From Zelonia costaricensis (taxonomy: Eukaryota; Euglenozoa; Kinetoplastea; Trypanosomatida; Trypanosomatidae): a DNA stretch of 64,000 bases. The notes beneath the pieces were generated by a model, which saw only the letters and a program-made list of their open reading frames with translations, had not been told where the DNA came from and did not search any database. This document shows, piece by piece, positions 1 through 9,787 of the stretch; within the stretch, counting starts at the first letter, position 1, and every line of letters starts with the position of its first letter. The position numbers were made by a program, and so were the translations under genes. The DNA lies in NCBI GenBank assembly GCA_030849075.1, contig JASAOO010003506.1, positions 18,769 to 82,768 on the forward strand, given 5' to 3'.

Positions 1-379
1 GCGAAGGTCGCACTCCTCTCCGCGACCCGGCGAACTCTGTGCGTGGCAGCATGAACACTGAAGAAGGCACTTGTACCGCACAACGGCGGCACAGTGTCGC
101 GGAGGGCGGACGGTACACGTGGGTAGTAGATCAACATAACGCACATGGAAAGCAGCGCCAACGCCGTGGCGGCTCTATGCATCGCAATTCTTGTTCTATG
201 CGTAAACGCAGCACATACACACACACACAAACCCTCTGCGCACAGACGTGAAGCGGCTCTATCAGCGCTGCTGGCTTTCGTTTCCCGCCTCTCACGGGCA
301 CCGGCCGGGTGCACGGCTGCTGGGTAGCGGCGGCTTGGCCAGTCGACGCCATGACGCACGTTTGTCGAAGATGCGCCCA
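1..379. other. Non-coding, downstream of WD40 gene
   Basis: This stretch lies downstream of the stop codon of the minus-strand WD40/coiled-coil gene and so probably holds its 3' UTR. It contains a short (CA)n tract at about 218-229. The small ORFs here have no recognisable domain. The window edge prevents judging the next gene. Confidence 0.6.
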
Positions 380-2821
380 TCACGTGATCGCAGCGGCCAG
401 CTCGTGGGCAAGGGAGTGGAAGTACGACTGCTGATCGCGCAGGCGCTTCTCCACAGACACCTCGGCTTCGCACATGGCTGTCTCCACCGTCTCCACAAGC
501 TCCGCGACCGGCCCGCCCGGCTCGCAGCGGTGCAGCTTCTTCAGCCGGCTCACCGCGGCGCCCACCACGTCGGCCAGTCCGCCCACATCGTCCGCCAGCG
601 CGTTCTGCGTGTGCAGCACTCGCTGCAGCACCTCCTTCGCGGCGGTCTGCTTCTCCCCAAACGCGCGCAGCTGGGCGTCGGCGGCTTCCGACGCGTTGAG
701 GAGTCGATCCACCTTGGACGACAGTTCGGCCACGACGCTCTGCGACTCGTGCAGGCGGGACTCCATCTCAAACATAGAAGACACCTCCGTCGCTGTCACC
801 TCAGCCGCGCGCTTTGACGCCAGCAGCGAGCGCTTCAGCTGTTCCACCTGCTCCTCCGAGTTCGCCAGCAGCCTCTGCACCTCCGCGTGCTGTGCGGCGA
901 GGGTGTCCAGCTCCCGCTGCGTCTCCTCAAGCCGAGCCTGTAGTGCGCCGCATCTCTCGTGCGCGTCGCGCACCGCCGCCTGCGCCGCGTGCAGCTCTCC
1001 CTGAAGATGCCCAGTTGCCTCCTCCACCGCCGCCGCCACCACCGCTTCGTCTGCCTCTGTCGCACGGCGCCTGGACAGCGCCTGCTCTTGTGCGTCGACG
1101 CGGCCGCGCAGGTGCACAACCTCGTCTGCCACATCCTCCAGTGACATCAGCGGCGGCTCAGCGGCACTGGCGGCAGCGTTGACGGCGCGCAGCATTGCCT
1201 GCACCGAGTGCGCGAGTCGGTCGCGCTCCTCGCAGCCCGCCACGCACTCCGCCATCACTGCCGGCACGTTCATCGGCTCGCCAGCGCTGCCGCCCCATCG
1301 CCGAGTCGCGCAGAGCCGCCGCAGACCGGCCGACACCGCCCGCAGGTCCGAGAGAATACCGGACGGCGTGGCTGCCTCCTCGCCCGTCTCGCCCTGCACA
1401 AAGGCCAGCGCCACCTCTGCAGCCTCGTCCATCGCGTCTGCCGCATCCTCTGCATCGTCAGCGCGGAGGCTGGACACGTCGAAGGCACGCACGACGGCAC
1501 GCCAGCACACCTCGTAGGCCCGCCGCAGTGCCTCGCGACGGAGCTCACGGCGGACCGCGTCGCCGGTGCGCACGTGCGTGCCGCTCGGGTCCGTCAGCGC
1601 CTGCGTCACCTGCAGCAGGCTCGGCTGACCCGTCACGGCGTCGATGCCCCACACCGCGGTGCGAAGCTGCGCGGCCCCGGCCTGCCACCCGGCCAGCCCG
1701 GCCTCGGGGAAGACGAAGGAGCCGCGAAGGTCGGCGCTGACGGCGTGCCACACGTTCACCTTGGCTGAGCCGGCCGCGCAGCCCCACACACTCGTGCCGA
1801 GCGACATGCGCAGGAGCCCCGTGATGCTCGAGGTGTGGCTGCGCAGGAGCTGCGCCGCGGGTGGCGCCTCCGCGGGCGAGGCGGCCGGCAGGGGCTGCTG
1901 CGGTATGAAGGGAAAGACGAGGACGTGACCCGTCGTGAGGCCCACCCACAGGCGGTCGTGGCAGAGCAGCGCGCAGGTGGGCGGGCCGTGCCGCTGCGGC
2001 TCCCACGACAGCGACCCGTACACTGCCGTGACGTCGTGTCCGCCAGCCACGTCCCAGACATCGACGTTGCCGCCATCACTGACGGACACAAGGATGTCCT
2101 GCGCCGGGTCGTGCAGGAGCGCCGCCACGCGGCCGCCGACGCGGAAGAGGCCGACGGCGTCCACCTCACCGGCGGCCTCCCCATCCGGCACCACCGCCGC
2201 GCGGATCACCTCGGTGTAGGCCCCGTCGTGGCAGCAGAGCGCCACCGCACCACGCATGGCCGCAGTGGCTGAGACTCGCATGTCGAGGTGCACCTCCTGG
2301 TGCGGCCGCAGTGGCACCGCCGCCGCCTCCTGCGACGTGGCCGCTGCGGCACCGTCTGGCGCATCGCCAGCGCCCGGCACGCGCAGGAACACGAGGGTGC
2401 CGCCGGTGGTGACAAGGCAGCAGCCGCCACGCGGTGCACAGGCGTCGCACGCGGTGCGGTGGTGGAAGAAGAGAAGCGAGTGGATGCGGTCTTGAGGCTC
2501 GCTGGCGGTCGCCGTGGCCTCGCCACCGTCGTCGTCGTCGTCGTGCTCGGTGTCCGTGTGGCAGCGGTACGCCACCGTGAAGGGCGTGGGCTGCGGTGCC
2601 GGTGGTGCAGCAGAGGATGCGAAGGAGCTGGTGAGCGTGGGCGACGGTGCCTGGTGCATGGCGGCCTCCAGCGCGGTGGCGGCGTAGAATAGTACGGTCA
2701 ACCCATCCGCAGTGCTGACCCATACGCCGCCGAAGTCGTCGGCGTGGACGGCGCTACCGCGGAGCCCTGGCGGGAGAGCCACGCGACCCCGCTGCGCGCA
2801 CTCGAGGCTGCTGAAGGGCAT
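380..2821 (-). CDS. WD40-repeat / coiled-coil protein
   Basis: This 813-aa protein is not a family I can name. The N-terminal half reads as a degenerate WD40 propeller: blade-like segments lie near residues 230-255 (ending NVDVWDV), 285-305 (HDRLWVG...HVLVFPF) and 330-362 (HTSSITGLL...KVNVWHAV). An acidic run of Asp sits near residue 93. From about residue 530 to 790 the chain is Ala/Glu/Arg/Leu-rich with heptad spacing and should form a long coiled coil. A propeller followed by a coiled coil is common in cytoskeletal, flagellar and trafficking scaffolds, but no specific role can be assigned. No signal peptide or membrane segment is visible. The start is the first ATG of a frame that stays open to the TGA at 380-382. 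It is the last gene of the minus-strand array in this window. Confidence 0.85.
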   Translation of the reverse strand: MPFSSLECAQRGRVALPPGLRGSAVHADDFGGVWVSTADGLTVLFYAATALEAAMHQAPSPTLTSSFASSAAPPAPQPTPFTVAYRCHTDTEHDDDDDGGEATATASEPQDRIHSLLFFHHRTACDACAPRGGCCLVTTGGTLVFLRVPGAGDAPDGAAAATSQEAAAVPLRPHQEVHLDMRVSATAAMRGAVALCCHDGAYTEVIRAAVVPDGEAAGEVDAVGLFRVGGRVAALLHDPAQDILVSVSDGGNVDVWDVAGGHDVTAVYGSLSWEPQRHGPPTCALLCHDRLWVGLTTGHVLVFPFIPQQPLPAASPAEAPPAAQLLRSHTSSITGLLRMSLGTSVWGCAAGSAKVNVWHAVSADLRGSFVFPEAGLAGWQAGAAQLRTAVWGIDAVTGQPSLLQVTQALTDPSGTHVRTGDAVRRELRREALRRAYEVCWRAVVRAFDVSSLRADDAEDAADAMDEAAEVALAFVQGETGEEAATPSGILSDLRAVSAGLRRLCATRRWGGSAGEPMNVPAVMAECVAGCEERDRLAHSVQAMLRAVNAAASAAEPPLMSLEDVADEVVHLRGRVDAQEQALSRRRATEADEAVVAAAVEEATGHLQGELHAAQAAVRDAHERCGALQARLEETQRELDTLAAQHAEVQRLLANSEEQVEQLKRSLLASKRAAEVTATEVSSMFEMESRLHESQSVVAELSSKVDRLLNASEAADAQLRAFGEKQTAAKEVLQRVLHTQNALADDVGGLADVVGAAVSRLKKLHRCEPGGPVAELVETVETAMCEAEVSVEKRLRDQQSYFHSLAHELAAAIT

Positions 2822-3725
2822 CGGTGGCGGCCTTGCGCACGCGGCAAAGCGGCTCAGTAAAGGGCAGTAAGGAGGTGCGGAGTGAGTCGATCGCTGAGCC
2901 TTGTGCCGCCAAGAGCAACTTGGGAGAGGATCGCAGAAGAGCCGGCAACGAGAGGTGCCGCTCCGTGCGTGTGTGTGTGTGCGTGTTCACGCGCGAAGGC
3001 GCCGCGGGGGAGTGCGTGGCTGCGCGATGCGATATAGACGGAAGCGTGGAGAGAGAGAGACGTGGGGAGGAGTGGGGGCCAGACGAGCGAGTGAGTGACG
3101 GACACGCGCAGGACGGAGCGGCACCGCAGTAGCGGAGCGGCGGAATTGGGAACACTGAACGAAGAGCGTCAATGCGCCTGTCATTCAGGCCGCACAACAA
3201 CTGGCGTGATGGACGCACAAAGGTACCGTGCAGTTGTGCGTGTGCGTACGTGTGCGTGTGCGTGAGAGTGAACAAACAGGAGGCATCGTCGACGAGAGCG
3301 CACGGTGTTGTGCTGCACGGTGTCGTCACAGCTTTGACGTTGTCCTTCGCACCGCCACCACCGGCGCCGTTGGTGGCGTGTCAGCAGCTGCCAACTCCCG
3401 AACATCACAGGCGGCGGCGTGTCGTGGCGATGTCGTTTTCCAGAAAAGCGGCTAAAGCACACCGAAGGCGCAGCAGTGCAAAACGGGTTCAACGTACCCT
3501 GCGCGTATGTACATGTGTCTGTGTGTGTCTGTGTGGCTGGGTGAGTGCCTGGGTGCGTCTGCTGGCGATGGTAGGGGAAAGGAAGAAAGGCGCAAAGCAC
3601 GGACGCAGTGCAGAGAGTCCCATGAGCGGCACCTCGGCTGCCCCTCCCCCCCCCTCCCCGCATCCGCACGTCCACACTCACGCAAGACCAACGGATGCGA
3701 GCAGACAAAGGGAAGCCGGTGCTGC
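2822..3725. other. Intergenic, UTRs and splice signals
   Basis: The stretch is purine-rich on the plus strand (about 2860-2960), which means pyrimidine-rich on the coding strand and suits trans-splicing of the WD40 gene. TG-rich tracts lie at about 2969-2985 and 3505-3535. No credible gene is seen; a long minus-strand frame reaching into it (3181-4602) is out of frame with the LRR gene it overlaps. Confidence 0.6.
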
Positions 3726-4844
3726 TCAAAGGTGCATCACCTCGATGGGGTTGGCGAGTGGGGTGCGGGTCGTCCCGCAGAGTCGATCGCCACCGCGCGG
3801 GCCGTGCGGGTAGGCGACGTAGAGGAACTCCTCCCAGTCCAGCGTCGCGGTGTCGGTGGTGGCGCCGAGGCGGCGCTGCAGCGCAGCCACGTCGGCGTCG
3901 GACGGGTGCGGGCCGTACGCGTACGCCATCATGTCCGCCATGTCCCTCCCGAGCACGAAGCCGTTGGCGATGGGGTCTGGCACGGCGGGGTTCATGTTGA
4001 ACATCACAAAGACCCGCTTGAGCTTCTCCACAGTCGCCTCGTCGTACGTGCTGCCGTCGATGAGAAGAAGCACCAGGAACGCCTCGCAGGTGAGGCCGCC
4101 CGGCGCCGCCCGTGCCTTGAGCTTCGTGAAGAACTTCTCCGTGAAGAGGTGGCGCTCGCCGGTGCGGCCCGAGACGCGCAGCAGCTCCTCGAAGCCGTCG
4201 TCCAGCAGCGCCGCCGCCACGCGACCGCCTTGCGCGTGCGTGGCGAAGAGGTGCTTCAGGGCACGGATGTACACGGCTGCCGGATGCACCGGCGGGGAGC
4301 GCTTCAGGCCCGCGCTGCGGAAGCGCAGGACGGCGTTCTGCCGCGTCTGCGCATCGATGGCGGCGAGGATGTCGGCGGTAACCGTCGAGCCGCGCAGGCA
4401 GGCGTAGGTGATGCGGGGGTTGCGCAGGACGAGCTCCACGACGCACATCGCCCCGGTCCACGAAATGTGCTCGTTGGCGGAGAGGTCGATGCGCTCGAGG
4501 GTGGGGTGGAAGAGCGCCATCTGCACCAGGTGCCACACCGTGTCGTTGTTCACGTAGTTGTCGCGCAGCACGAGCGTCTGCAGGCGTGGCAGCCGGCGGC
4601 ACAGCTCAATCACCGGCAGCGCCCCTTGGGCGCCGATGTACGTGCGGGAGTAGTCCAGCGTTGTCAGCGCATCCCACCCGTCCACCGAGTCCGGCAGCAG
4701 CGCGGCAGCCGACCCCAGTGGGGAGACGCGCATCTGGTCGCACAGCACCTCGTAGGCGACGCGGGGCGACGCCGTCGCAAACTCCGCCTGCAGCGTCGCC
4801 GCGTCGTACGACTCCGTGGCCGCCAGTCGCGCGTCCTCCTCCAT
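3726..4844 (-). CDS. Leucine-rich-repeat protein with EF-hand-like C-terminus
   Basis: This 372-aa protein has two parts. Residues about 65-190 carry ribonuclease-inhibitor-type leucine-rich repeats (LQTLVLRDNYVNND, LERIDLSANEHISWTG). The C-terminal third (about 225-350) is helical and looks like degenerate paired EF-hands (KLKRVFVMFN..., ending LDWEEFLYVAYP), without a complete canonical calcium loop. The frame is open upstream to 5390, but that part is low-complexity (His/Thr from TG repeats, poly-Pro from a G run). I start at the ATG at 4844 because the likely splice AG (4859-4860, coding strand) follows a long pyrimidine tract and leaves this as the first ATG. No signal peptide is seen. 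A role in the cytoskeleton or flagellum would be a guess. A second LRR protein at 50969 is unrelated in domain order. Confidence 0.85.
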   Translation of the reverse strand: MEEDARLAATESYDAATLQAEFATASPRVAYEVLCDQMRVSPLGSAAALLPDSVDGWDALTTLDYSRTYIGAQGALPVIELCRRLPRLQTLVLRDNYVNNDTVWHLVQMALFHPTLERIDLSANEHISWTGAMCVVELVLRNPRITYACLRGSTVTADILAAIDAQTRQNAVLRFRSAGLKRSPPVHPAAVYIRALKHLFATHAQGGRVAAALLDDGFEELLRVSGRTGERHLFTEKFFTKLKARAAPGGLTCEAFLVLLLIDGSTYDEATVEKLKRVFVMFNMNPAVPDPIANGFVLGRDMADMMAYAYGPHPSDADVAALQRRLGATTDTATLDWEEFLYVAYPHGPRGGDRLCGTTRTPLANPIEVMHL

Positions 4845-5607
4845 CGCACAGAGCCTCGCTGAGCGAAGGTGATGGCGGTGATCGGGCACCGCGTCGAGTG
4901 GGAGGGGGGGAGGGGGGGAAGAGGGAGAGGAGGGGAAATGGCGACGCAGCAGCGGGGCGGCGGGGGGGGGGGGGGGATGCGGATGCCGTGGCCGCGGCTT
5001 CTGCCATGTGAGTGGAGAACGAAGGGGCGAGAGAGGTGTTGCCAGAAGTGGAAGGAGGCAAGTCATGCGGGTAGGCGTGCGTGTGTGTGTGTGTGTGCGT
5101 GTGCGTGTGCAGGGAAGGTCGGAGAGCACACACCGCATGGCCTTTGGACCGCAACAGCCCGAGTCGGCACGGGTTGCGTCAAGCTCTACACGCGTGTGTG
5201 TTGGCGCACACTCTGCTGTCAGAATCCTCCCTCCCGCGTGCCGAGGCACCTGCCCCTGCTTCCCGGTCGGCCTCCCCACCTGCCGCACCGCCGGGTCTGG
5301 CCGCCAGCTTCTGCGCACGCATACGTGCAACTCATGGCGGCGCTGCGCACGTGCAGTCGTAGCGGCTCTCTTGCGAGCGCCACCGCTCACTGCCCGGGCC
5401 GTCTTGATGAGTTGCGTCTGCTTTCGCGTTGGGTGCGCTGGCGTCCCTGTCCGTCAGCCGCCGCATCGCAGAGTACAGACGAATGTGCGTGTGTGTGTGT
5501 GTGTGTGTGTGCACGCGTGCGTTTGTGTGTGTGTGTGTGACGGGGGAAGGACTCCGTCAGGGTGCGAGGCGGCGGGTGCTGGGAAAGGGCGACACACGCA
5601 CCGCCTC
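4845..5607. other. Intergenic, G runs and TG repeats
   Basis: A 15-nt G run (4962-4976) and further G-rich sequence at 4905-4940 form the coding-strand pyrimidine tract for the LRR gene. TG dinucleotide tracts lie at about 5083-5104, 5489-5511 and 5523-5539. No gene is supported. Confidence 0.65.
5489..5539. repeat. Interrupted (TG)n microsatellite
   Basis: Two TG tracts separated by GCACGCGTGCGTT, in the spacer between the four-repeat and LRR genes. Confidence 0.9.
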
Positions 5608-8600
5608 TTAGCAGTGCTTCGGCGCCGCTTGGCCACTGGCCAGCTGGAGAAGCACCCGGCTCTGGTGCAGGCGCTCCAGCAGCCGCGTCCGCTCGGGCAC
5701 GCTCTCCGTGTACGCCAGCAGCGGCGGCGCGCCGTTGCGTAAGCAGAGCACAAAGCCGTGCGCCCCTCGCACCGGCGGCGCCACCGGCAGCTCCAGCTCC
5801 GGCGCGGCGCTCGCGATGTCGGCCACTGCGCACGTGCGCGGCCCACGCGCGCCGTCACGCAGCATCTGCAACGACAGCCCACCCACCCACCAGCTCTCAC
5901 GCTCGTAGGCCAACGTCGATCGCACGAGTAGCCAGACGCGGGTCTGCTCTGCGTCGTCCTCCGCCACGGTCCCGTGCGGCCCCCGCGCACTCCGTGGCGT
6001 CATCGCCAGGGAAGAGGCGAAGTGCACCGCGCTGCTGCTCTCGTCACCCCTGCGGGGCGCGCCGCCCCAGCCCCGGAAAGCGGCGAGTAGCCGCGCGGCG
6101 ACGTCGCCCGACTCGGGGCACAGCACAACGCGCAGGGGCGGGGCGGCGTCGGCGATGTGGAGGGCCAGGCCGTGGCGCGCGAACGGCGACGGCGCACCGG
6201 CAGCGTTGCCGTCGCGCGCGAAGTGCGAGACGCGGGCAAAGGGAATGCGCAAGTCTGTCTTCACCGTCCCGGGCCGGCAGACAACCACCGCGTCGCCGTC
6301 GGCGCTGAGGCTGGCCCAGCAGCGGTGCCACTGCAACGTGGCCCGGGGCTGAACGCTGCGGTGTACCCAGAAGCCGGCGGAAAGCGGCCGGGGCTGCCGC
6401 TGCAGCCGCAGCACGGCCTCCCGACACGCCTTCACGAAGTCCGCCATGCGCCGCACCAGCGCCGCCACGCACTGCCCCACCCGCACGTCCGTCACATCCG
6501 CGCTACTTGAATGCAGCTGCTGCAGCGCCGCCTCGACAAGGCGCAGCTGGAGCTCGTGTGCCGACACGCCGGCCTCTGCCTCGCGCTGCGTCGAGTCCTC
6601 CGCCGTCGGCGCCCATGTCAGCGACGCGGCGCGCACGTCGGGGAAGACGGCGCCGAGCAGCGTCACGACAGTGCGCAGCCCAATCATCTCGCCGTCGCGG
6701 CCCTGCGAGGTGCCCAGCGCGCGGTAGAAGTCGTAGAAGGTGAACTCGAATAGCGTAGTGCTGTCCACCGCCCGCAGCAGTGCCGCCTCCACGGCGTCCG
6801 TGTCCAGCACAACAGCGACCACAGCGCGCGGCTTCTCCGCCGCCGCTGCAGGTCGTGGCGACTTCGTCGACGTGGGCGATGGCGTGGCGCGCTGCGGTGT
6901 CGGGGCGGCGAGGCGGCGCGCCGGGGTCGACGCGGCGGCCGGGGGGCTACGCGGACTCCGAAGCGGGCGACCTCGCGCTGGCGCTGACGCCTTCGCCGAC
7001 GTGGCGGGCAACGCTCGTGGTGGCACAGGAGCCGCTGCCTTGCTCCTCGCAGCTCGCTTGCCTGGAGCGGCAGGAGCGGCGGTCGCCGCGGCTGACGGCG
7101 GCGTCGTTTGGGCTGGCGGCGCAGCGAGCGGCGGCGCCGCCTTGGGAATGTCGCGTGTCGTGTCTGCCATTGCGGCGACAGGTGCGGCCTCGTGCGCAGC
7201 GGCCGCCCCCGTCTCCGGGGCTGGCGCAGCCTGCGGTGCGGCGAGTGGCGCCTCCACTGGTGCCTCAGTGGGCACCACCGGCGCTGTCGGTGCCGTGGCC
7301 GCTGCGGCCTCCACCGCTGCGCTCGGTCCGGCGTCGCTCGTTGTGGTTGGCGTGGTGAAGGAGGGCGGTGGCAGCGGGGGTGCCGAAGGGGGGTCCTCTA
7401 CCGGGTCCGTGTGCGTGGGCGCCGCGTCAGACGGCACAACCGGCTCGTCAGGTGTCACAGGTGGTAACGCCAACTGTGGCGGTGCTGGTGGCGGTGGTGG
7501 CGGTGGTGGTGGCGCGGCCGTTGCTTCGGGGGACGCGGGGGGCTCAGGGCCGTACTTGGCGATAGCGGCCTGAATCACCTCCTCCTCCCGGCCAGGGTAG
7601 CGCTCGAGCTGCCGCTCCGCCCGGTGTGCCCGCTCCGGGGCGTAGGCCCTGTAGATGCGCAGCAGCCGGGCCTTGAAGGTCGCGTAGGGGTCGTCCGCGT
7701 CGCTGCCGTCTTTGGGCGCTGCCGGCTCCACGGCGAGAACGCCGTCGGCGGGCGGAGTGGCGGGCGGAGTGGCGGCGGTCAGCGAAGCGCCGTCGACGGA
7801 GTCTTCGGCGCCGCCGGCGCTCTGCACCTCGCGCAGCTTCCTCTCGAGCGCACGCAGGTACGTCTCCTCGCGGCCCTTGTAACGGTGGAGCTGCGCATCG
7901 ACCTTGTGCAGCTTCGACGGGTCGTACAGGCGATAGAGGTGCACGGCGCGGCTGCGGTAGTCGTCCGCAGCCGGCGGTGTGGACGCGGCGCGCGGAGGAG
8001 TCGTCAGCGCCGGCCTTTCCGGGGCCGCCGCCGCCGCTGCTGCTGCTGCTGCTGCCGGGGACGCGGCCGGGGCCACGGGGCGGGGGGAGGAGAGGCCCGT
8101 TCGCCCTCCGTTGGAGTGCGGTGACAATGGCGCCGGCGGCATGACGATGGAGGAGTGCAGCGTGGAGTCGAGGGACACCGCCTCACCTGCCCCCAGCCCG
8201 GGGCCGGCGCCGCAGCGGGCCGCCGCCGCCTGCAGCAGTGCCTCCTCACGCCCCTGGTACTTGGCGAGCTCGTGGTCGACGCGGCTGACTCGCAGCGGGG
8301 CGTAGCGCTCGTAGAGGCGCAGCAGGCGCGTGCGGTAGTCAAGCGGCTCGGCCTCGTCGAAGGGGCTCGACGAGCCGGCGGCGGTAGCGGCAGCGGCGGG
8401 CGGCGGGCTCGCCGCGCGTTGCGGCCGCGGGGGTGCGGCGCTCATGTCATGAGGCACCTCTGCAGGCAGCGAGGACGCTGCGGAGGCGCGCCTGCTGGGT
8501 GGCCCCTCGGAGGAGGCAGCCGTGCCATCGATGTACTTGCGCTCCACCGCCTTCAGCAGCGCCTCCTCGTGTCCGACGAAGCGGAGCAGCATGCCGTCGA

Positions 8601-8688
8601 CACGGGACACCTTCGCGGGGTCGTACTTCTCGTACAGCTCAATCAGCGCCCGGCGGTGTTCGTGGTACGAGGGCGGCGAGGCCGCCAT
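5608..8688 (-). CDS. Four-repeat protein with C-terminal PH-like domains
   Basis: This 1026-aa protein carries four spaced copies of a roughly 45-residue helical repeat at about residues 8-52, 114-158, 240-284 and 333-380. The consensus is LY..Y.P.K...VD..L..Y.GREE.LL.A...KY; copy four is the most diverged. Between and after them are Pro/Ala-rich linkers, longest at about 380-620. A helical segment follows at about 620-765. At about 769-880 a basic, beta-rich segment ending in a helix with Trp (AFRGWGG) resembles a pleckstrin-homology domain, and residues about 914-1020 may be a second one. The repeats resemble a motif found in various kinetoplastid proteins, but I know no assigned function. 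PH-like domains suggest binding to membrane phospholipid or protein, which is inference. The start at 8688 was chosen over the frame's first ATG (9030) because the preceding 114 residues are low-complexity, UTR-like sequence. Confidence 0.88.
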   Translation of the reverse strand: MAASPPSYHEHRRALIELYEKYDPAKVSRVDGMLLRFVGHEEALLKAVERKYIDGTAASSEGPPSRRASAASSLPAEVPHDMSAAPPRPQRAASPPPAAAATAAGSSSPFDEAEPLDYRTRLLRLYERYAPLRVSRVDHELAKYQGREEALLQAAAARCGAGPGLGAGEAVSLDSTLHSSIVMPPAPLSPHSNGGRTGLSSPRPVAPAASPAAAAAAAAAAAPERPALTTPPRAASTPPAADDYRSRAVHLYRLYDPSKLHKVDAQLHRYKGREETYLRALERKLREVQSAGGAEDSVDGASLTAATPPATPPADGVLAVEPAAPKDGSDADDPYATFKARLLRIYRAYAPERAHRAERQLERYPGREEEVIQAAIAKYGPEPPASPEATAAPPPPPPPPPAPPQLALPPVTPDEPVVPSDAAPTHTDPVEDPPSAPPLPPPSFTTPTTTSDAGPSAAVEAAAATAPTAPVVPTEAPVEAPLAAPQAAPAPETGAAAAHEAAPVAAMADTTRDIPKAAPPLAAPPAQTTPPSAAATAAPAAPGKRAARSKAAAPVPPRALPATSAKASAPARGRPLRSPRSPPAAASTPARRLAAPTPQRATPSPTSTKSPRPAAAAEKPRAVVAVVLDTDAVEAALLRAVDSTTLFEFTFYDFYRALGTSQGRDGEMIGLRTVVTLLGAVFPDVRAASLTWAPTAEDSTQREAEAGVSAHELQLRLVEAALQQLHSSSADVTDVRVGQCVAALVRRMADFVKACREAVLRLQRQPRPLSAGFWVHRSVQPRATLQWHRCWASLSADGDAVVVCRPGTVKTDLRIPFARVSHFARDGNAAGAPSPFARHGLALHIADAAPPLRVVLCPESGDVAARLLAAFRGWGGAPRRGDESSSAVHFASSLAMTPRSARGPHGTVAEDDAEQTRVWLLVRSTLAYERESWWVGGLSLQMLRDGARGPRTCAVADIASAAPELELPVAPPVRGAHGFVLCLRNGAPPLLAYTESVPERTRLLERLHQSRVLLQLASGQAAPKHC

Positions 8689-9145
8689 CGTCCGCTGCGA
8701 CGTGCACCTCGAGTGCGAGCGTGGGGGTGAGGCAGGCGTGGACGCAAGAGGGCAAGAGCACCACGGCAAATCACTCGCGCGACAGTGCCGAATCGCGTGT
8801 GGGGGAAGGAATGAAAAGAGAGAGGGCGCGGCGTCCACTCGCTGCGGCAGGGGAGCCACGCAGTTGTAGTTGTATAGAGAGGTGTGCTGCAGTTGCCCGC
8901 ACACACACACACACAGACACGCACACACGGGTAAAGCGCACTTGCTGCCCCCTCGTGCACCCGCCAGAGGGTGTGAAGGCCTGTGGGAGGCGGGTAGTGG
9001 TCTAGTGGGTGTCGGGGGAGCGGCACGCACACGAAGCCGGCGATTCGCTGCCCTCTTCGCACTTCGGAATCGGGGGTGGGGGGAGTGGGGAGGCGCCGCT
9101 GCTGCTCTAATTGGAAAGAAGACGAAACTAGTGCGTCCGCGCGTT

Positions 9146-9183
<38 letters not shown>

Positions 9184-9787
9184 CGCGTGTTATGACGTGG
9201 CGGTGCTGCGGAGTAGTGTACAAGGGTGCCGACCCACTCGAAGGGGGCTGCTGGCGATGGAGACGCGGAAGGCAGAGAGACAGAGAGGGGGAAAGAGGTT
9301 GAAGTAGGAGTGAGGTCAGCGAGCACTGCGCTCGGCGACCGCGGTGCCCCCTGTCGAAAGACGGCGAGCGCACGGAGCGCGCGAGTTGGCCGCGGTGCCG
9401 GCCAAAACGGCAGCGGTGCCCGGCTGCCGTCGCCGTCGTGCGGCTCCATGGCGAAGGGGGCGGGGGGAGGGGGGTGGGGGAAGTGCGGGAAGCGGGGCGC
9501 GAGACGAGACGCACCTCCAGCGCCAACGCGGGCGGAGGGGAGCGACGGTGCCGCGTGCGTGTAGCCGACGGCCGCACCGTGCCGCAGGGGACAACAAAGG
9601 GGGATGGCGGGCTCGCCCCGGTGCCCAACGCCCTCGCGCGTACCCCATCCCCCGGCTGGTCGCGCGCGCCACGCGTGCACGCATCCCATCGCTCCTTCAG
9701 TGTGTCTGCCGAGGATCTCACTCTGCAACGTCAGCCTCGACGTGGTCGGTGCAGCCGGCTGGACTCGCCTTTTTTCTTCTTCGTTTC
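8689..9787. other. Intergenic, CA and TG repeats
   Basis: The stretch contains a CA tract at about 8899-8928 and the cleanest dinucleotide repeat of the window, (TG)n at 9152-9180. G-rich sequence at about 9455-9485 and purine-rich patches at 9250-9300 fit coding-strand pyrimidine tracts. No gene is supported. Confidence 0.6.
9152..9180. repeat. (TG)n microsatellite
   Basis: About 14 uninterrupted TG units in the spacer upstream of the four-repeat gene; likely length-variable between strains. Confidence 0.95.

Noticed and set aside
3181..4602. Minus-strand frame overlapping the LRR gene in another phase
   Set aside because: No domain, Arg/His-rich, and the competing frame shows clear LRRs.
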